Shown here piece after piece: positions 7,406 to 8,746 of a DNA stretch of 8,746 nucleotides. The notes under the pieces are model-generated. The model was not told the DNA's origin. It worked only from the letters and a program-made list of their open reading frames with translations, and searched no databases. Source of the DNA: Flavipsychrobacter stenotrophus (GTDB lineage: Bacteria; Bacteroidota; Bacteroidia; Chitinophagales; Chitinophagaceae); contig CANBQQ010000111.1 of the NCBI GenBank assembly GCA_947371715.1, positions 1 through 8,746 on the forward strand, read 5' to 3'. The first letter of the stretch is position 1, and every line of letters starts with the position of its first letter. Position numbers and translations under genes: made by a program.

Positions 7406-8314
7406 ATGTTGAAAAAACTACTCATCTTTTCTGCTATCCTATTTACGCTGCTATCTGGCAAACAGGCGCTTGCGCAGGGCGGAGGAATCACTCCCCGTGA
7501 TCTGGAGAAACTGCAGATTATGGAAGACTCTATGCTGGTAACTGCAGATTCCATGTACGAGGCATTTATCCCCGAAACCCATGTGGGTTACAGCGAGCGC
7601 TTCATCAGGCAGTTGCTCAAGACGCTGAAGATCCCTAATTCATACCAATACCCATTCGACAAACTGAAAGACAAGATCAGCATCATTTCTCCCGATGATC
7701 ATTCTTTCCGCATCTTCAATTGGGGCGTGGATATGTCTGCTATATTCAGGAGATACTACGGTGCCATACAGATGCCTTCTGAAACCCTGAAACTATACGG
7801 CCTTAGCGACTATAGCGAACAACTGGGTAAGGGTGCCGAAGACAGCATATTGACCGGTGGCAAATGGTTTGGTGCACTTTACTACCGCATTATGACCAAT
7901 GACCTTGGCAATGGCCGCAGAGTATACACACTATTTGGCTTTTCTTCGGCCAACGCACTCAGCAATAAGAAGGTAATGGATCCGCTTACATTCGACGGAA
8001 ATGCTATAGTATTTGGTGCACCGATATTTGGTGTTGGCTCTAAAAACTTCCCGGGCCAGCGCATCAACCGCTTTATAATGGAATACAAGAAGGGCGTAAC
8101 AGTGGGACTTAACTGGAATGATGAAAAACAAATGGTAGTGTTCGACGACCTCACTTCGCAGGTAAATGATCCTAACCGCAAATACACTTACGTTCCCAGC
8201 GGTCAATACAATGCATTCATGTGGTTAAACGATATGTGGAACCTCAGAATGAACATAATGCCGATACAAGAACTTCAGGACGGACAAGCCCCAACAGAAG
8301 ACGACAAAAAATAA
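7406..8314 (+). CDS. Conserved secreted protein of unknown function
   Basis: From the ATG at 7406 the product has 302 residues. It opens with a classical signal peptide: MLKK, a hydrophobic core, then ALA|QGGG with cleavage after residue 23. An in-frame ATG at 7373 would add 11 residues, but it would spoil the basic n-region and leave virtually no leader after the candidate -7 box at 7357-7364. The mature part has aromatic-rich segments: YPFDKLKDKISIISPDDHSF (82-101), FRRYYGAIQMP (114-124), KWFGALYYRIM (153-163), YTLFGF (174-179), RFIMEYKKGVTVGLNW (222-237), and an acidic hydrophilic end. I recall unannotated Bacteroidota proteins with this motif order, all predicted periplasmic or surface-located, but no function is known to me. 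No membrane helix follows the signal and no catalytic motif is evident. The gene stands alone between a divergent gene and a tRNA. Confidence 0.85.
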   Translation: MLKKLLIFSAILFTLLSGKQALAQGGGITPRDLEKLQIMEDSMLVTADSMYEAFIPETHVGYSERFIRQLLKTLKIPNSYQYPFDKLKDKISIISPDDHSFRIFNWGVDMSAIFRRYYGAIQMPSETLKLYGLSDYSEQLGKGAEDSILTGGKWFGALYYRIMTNDLGNGRRVYTLFGFSSANALSNKKVMDPLTFDGNAIVFGAPIFGVGSKNFPGQRINRFIMEYKKGVTVGLNWNDEKQMVVFDDLTSQVNDPNRKYTYVPSGQYNAFMWLNDMWNLRMNIMPIQELQDGQAPTEDDKK

Positions 8315-8328
8315 TCAAAATAATTTCC

Positions 8329-8336
8329 TACATTTG
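8329..8336 (+). promoter_or_regulatory. -7 element of the tRNA-Arg promoter
   Basis: TACATTTG is an exact TAnnTTTG match. It begins 15 bases after the stop codon of the secreted protein gene and ends 21 bases before the mature tRNA, giving a short 5' leader of about 15 bases. The region where a -33 box would lie overlaps the end of the coding sequence and has no TTTG. Confidence 0.6.
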
Positions 8337-8357
8337 CACTCCTTTTAAAGGTGATCC

Positions 8358-8431
8358 GGCCCGGTAGCTCAGCTGGATAGAGCACCAGCCTTCTAAGCTG
8401 GGGGTCATTGGTTCGAATCCAATCCGGGTCA
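8358..8431 (+). tRNA. tRNA-Arg (anticodon TCT)
   Basis: All four arms fold. The acceptor GGCCCGG (8358-8364) pairs with CCGGGTC (8424-8430) with one G-U pair, and the discriminator is A8431. The D arm has GCTC/GAGC (8367-8370, 8380-8383). The anticodon stem is CCAGC/GCTGG with loop CTTCTAA and anticodon TCT at 8392-8394. The T arm is ATTGG/CCAAT with loop TTCGAAT. The variable loop is 5 bases. It decodes AGA and AGG. The CCA end is not encoded (CAT follows), so it must be added after transcription. Confidence 0.97.
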
Positions 8432-8442
8432 CATTTTACTTC

Positions 8443-8483
8443 ATAAAGCCTTGTAAATCAATAGATTGCAAGGCTTTATTTTT
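8443..8483 (+). terminator. Rho-independent terminator of tRNA-Arg
   Basis: ATAAAGCCTTG (8443-8453) pairs perfectly over 11 bp with CAAGGCTTTAT (8469-8479), with a few further pairs inside, and is followed by a T run (8479-8483). It begins 12 bases after the mature tRNA end, as expected for a single-gene tRNA transcript. Confidence 0.88.
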
Positions 8484-8486
8484 GCT

Positions 8487-8511
8487 TGTGGCATTTTTTG
8501 TGGCATTTTTT
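8487..8511. repeat. Two tandem 12-bp units, TGTGGCATTTTT
   Basis: TGTGGCATTTTT occurs twice back to back with a 12-base period, directly after the tRNA terminator. The second unit's GCATTTTT (8503-8510) is also an exact inverted repeat of AAAAATGC (8523-8530), with a 12-base AT-rich spacer. The position downstream of a tRNA is where integrases often act, but no integrase or second copy of the tRNA 3' end is visible. Polymerase slippage in a T-rich stretch is the plain alternative. Confidence 0.55.
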
Positions 8512-8522
8512 CTTAAATATTC

Positions 8523-8555
8523 AAAAATGCAAAGGACCCCGTTTCTGGGGCCTTT
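8523..8555 (-). terminator. Rho-independent terminator facing the minus strand
   Basis: AAAGG, A, CCCC (8531-8540) pairs with GGGGCCTTT (8547-8555) over 9 bp with one bulged base and a 6-base loop. On the minus strand the stem is followed by GCATTTTTGA, a usable uridine run. On the plus strand only a weak T tract follows. It implies a minus-strand transcript arriving from beyond the right edge, converging on the tRNA. It lies 19 bases after the stop of the small ORF at 8575-8727. Confidence 0.7.
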
Positions 8556-8574
8556 CAATTTCTACTATTTCAAA

Positions 8575-8727
8575 TTAGATTTCACCACGCTCCTTCCATG
8601 CGTTTCGCATGATGTCAGCATTCTCTTCACCATTAGATTTCACATAGTTCTTAAACACCTTCACGTCCTTGTGTAGAATTTTCCTATCAAATCTCCACAA
8701 ACACATTACTTTTCCAAAGCAAAACAT
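8575..8727 (-). CDS. Possible small protein (50 aa), end of a minus-strand unit
   Basis: An ATG at 8727-8725 opens a 50-residue frame ending in TAA at 8577-8575. The product starts MFCFGKVMCLWRF, continues with a Lys-rich amphipathic middle (RKILHKDVKVFKNYV), and ends ADIMRNAWKERGEI. I do not recognise it. Support for it being real is the well-formed terminator 19 bases downstream on the same strand and the soluble, helix-forming composition of its second half. Weaknesses are its size, the lack of a Shine-Dalgarno, and an alternative Met at residue 8. The rest of the minus strand to the window edge is too short to judge; one other frame reads a 12-residue end (IKLIYECFALEK) before a stop, possibly the tail of an upstream gene. 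Confidence 0.35.
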   Translation of the reverse strand: MFCFGKVMCLWRFDRKILHKDVKVFKNYVKSNGEENADIMRNAWKERGEI

Positions 8728-8746
8728 TCATAAATCAGCTTGATTT

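Larger units (their letters stand above)
8432..8746. other. Gene-poor tRNA 3' flank
   Basis: This 315-base stretch holds, in order, the tRNA terminator, the 12-bp tandem repeat, an 8-bp inverted repeat, the minus-facing terminator, and the possible small ORF. Within the last part, ATTAGATTTCAC occurs twice (8574-8585 and 8632-8643), and CATGCG-TTT-CGCATG (8597-8611) is a perfect 6-bp inverted repeat. No plus-strand gene is supported here. Confidence 0.6.

Noticed and set aside
7406..8314. Identification of the secreted protein as gliding protein GldN
   Set aside because: The size and secretion fit loosely, but the motifs I remember for GldN are absent and there are no gliding genes nearby.
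8482..8676. Plus-strand 64-residue frame starting with TTG in the tRNA flank
   Set aside because: It begins within the terminator T run and crosses the tandem repeat and a second terminator hairpin; the composition is that of translated AT-rich spacer.

Overview
The window looks like chromosomal DNA of a Bacteroidota bacterium, most likely of the Chitinophagaceae type. Four things point that way: -7 elements close to TAnnTTTG upstream of several units, start codons with no clear Shine-Dalgarno sequence, an RND pump of a subtype I associate with this phylum, and a conserved secreted protein of a type I recall from Bacteroidota. The phylum assignment is inference from these signs, not from a search.

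Layout. The left edge (2-636, plus strand) holds the C-terminal end of a CCG-domain iron-sulfur protein followed 32 bp later by a small CoA-binding Rossmann protein. A strong bidirectional terminator (692-736) separates them from a convergent minus-strand operon at 6554-783. That operon encodes a complete tripartite efflux pump in the order membrane fusion lipoprotein, RND (HAE-1/AcrB type) inner membrane transporter, TolC/NodT-type outer membrane lipoprotein. The last two genes overlap by 8 bp. No regulator lies in the window, but the 230-bp leader contains a palindrome overlapping a candidate promoter.

Upstream, also on the minus strand, is a separately terminated gene for a small exported protein with a very acidic tract (6785-7216). 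It is divergent from a plus-strand gene for a secreted protein of unknown function (7406-8314). A tRNA-Arg(TCT) gene with its own promoter and terminator follows at 8358-8431. The last 300 bases are gene-poor: a 12-bp tandem repeat, a hairpin terminator facing the minus strand, and the end of a possible small minus-strand gene. This is a possible boundary of an integrated element next to the tRNA, but no integrase is visible.

The pump genes form one machine: the RND protein uses proton flux to extrude substrates, the fusion protein bridges the periplasm, and the outer membrane factor provides the exit duct. Most of the window is ordinary. I see no convincing new system. The points most worth a second look are the Asp-Asn variant in the RND proton relay, the palindrome at the pump promoter, the acidic exported protein, and the tRNA 3' flank.
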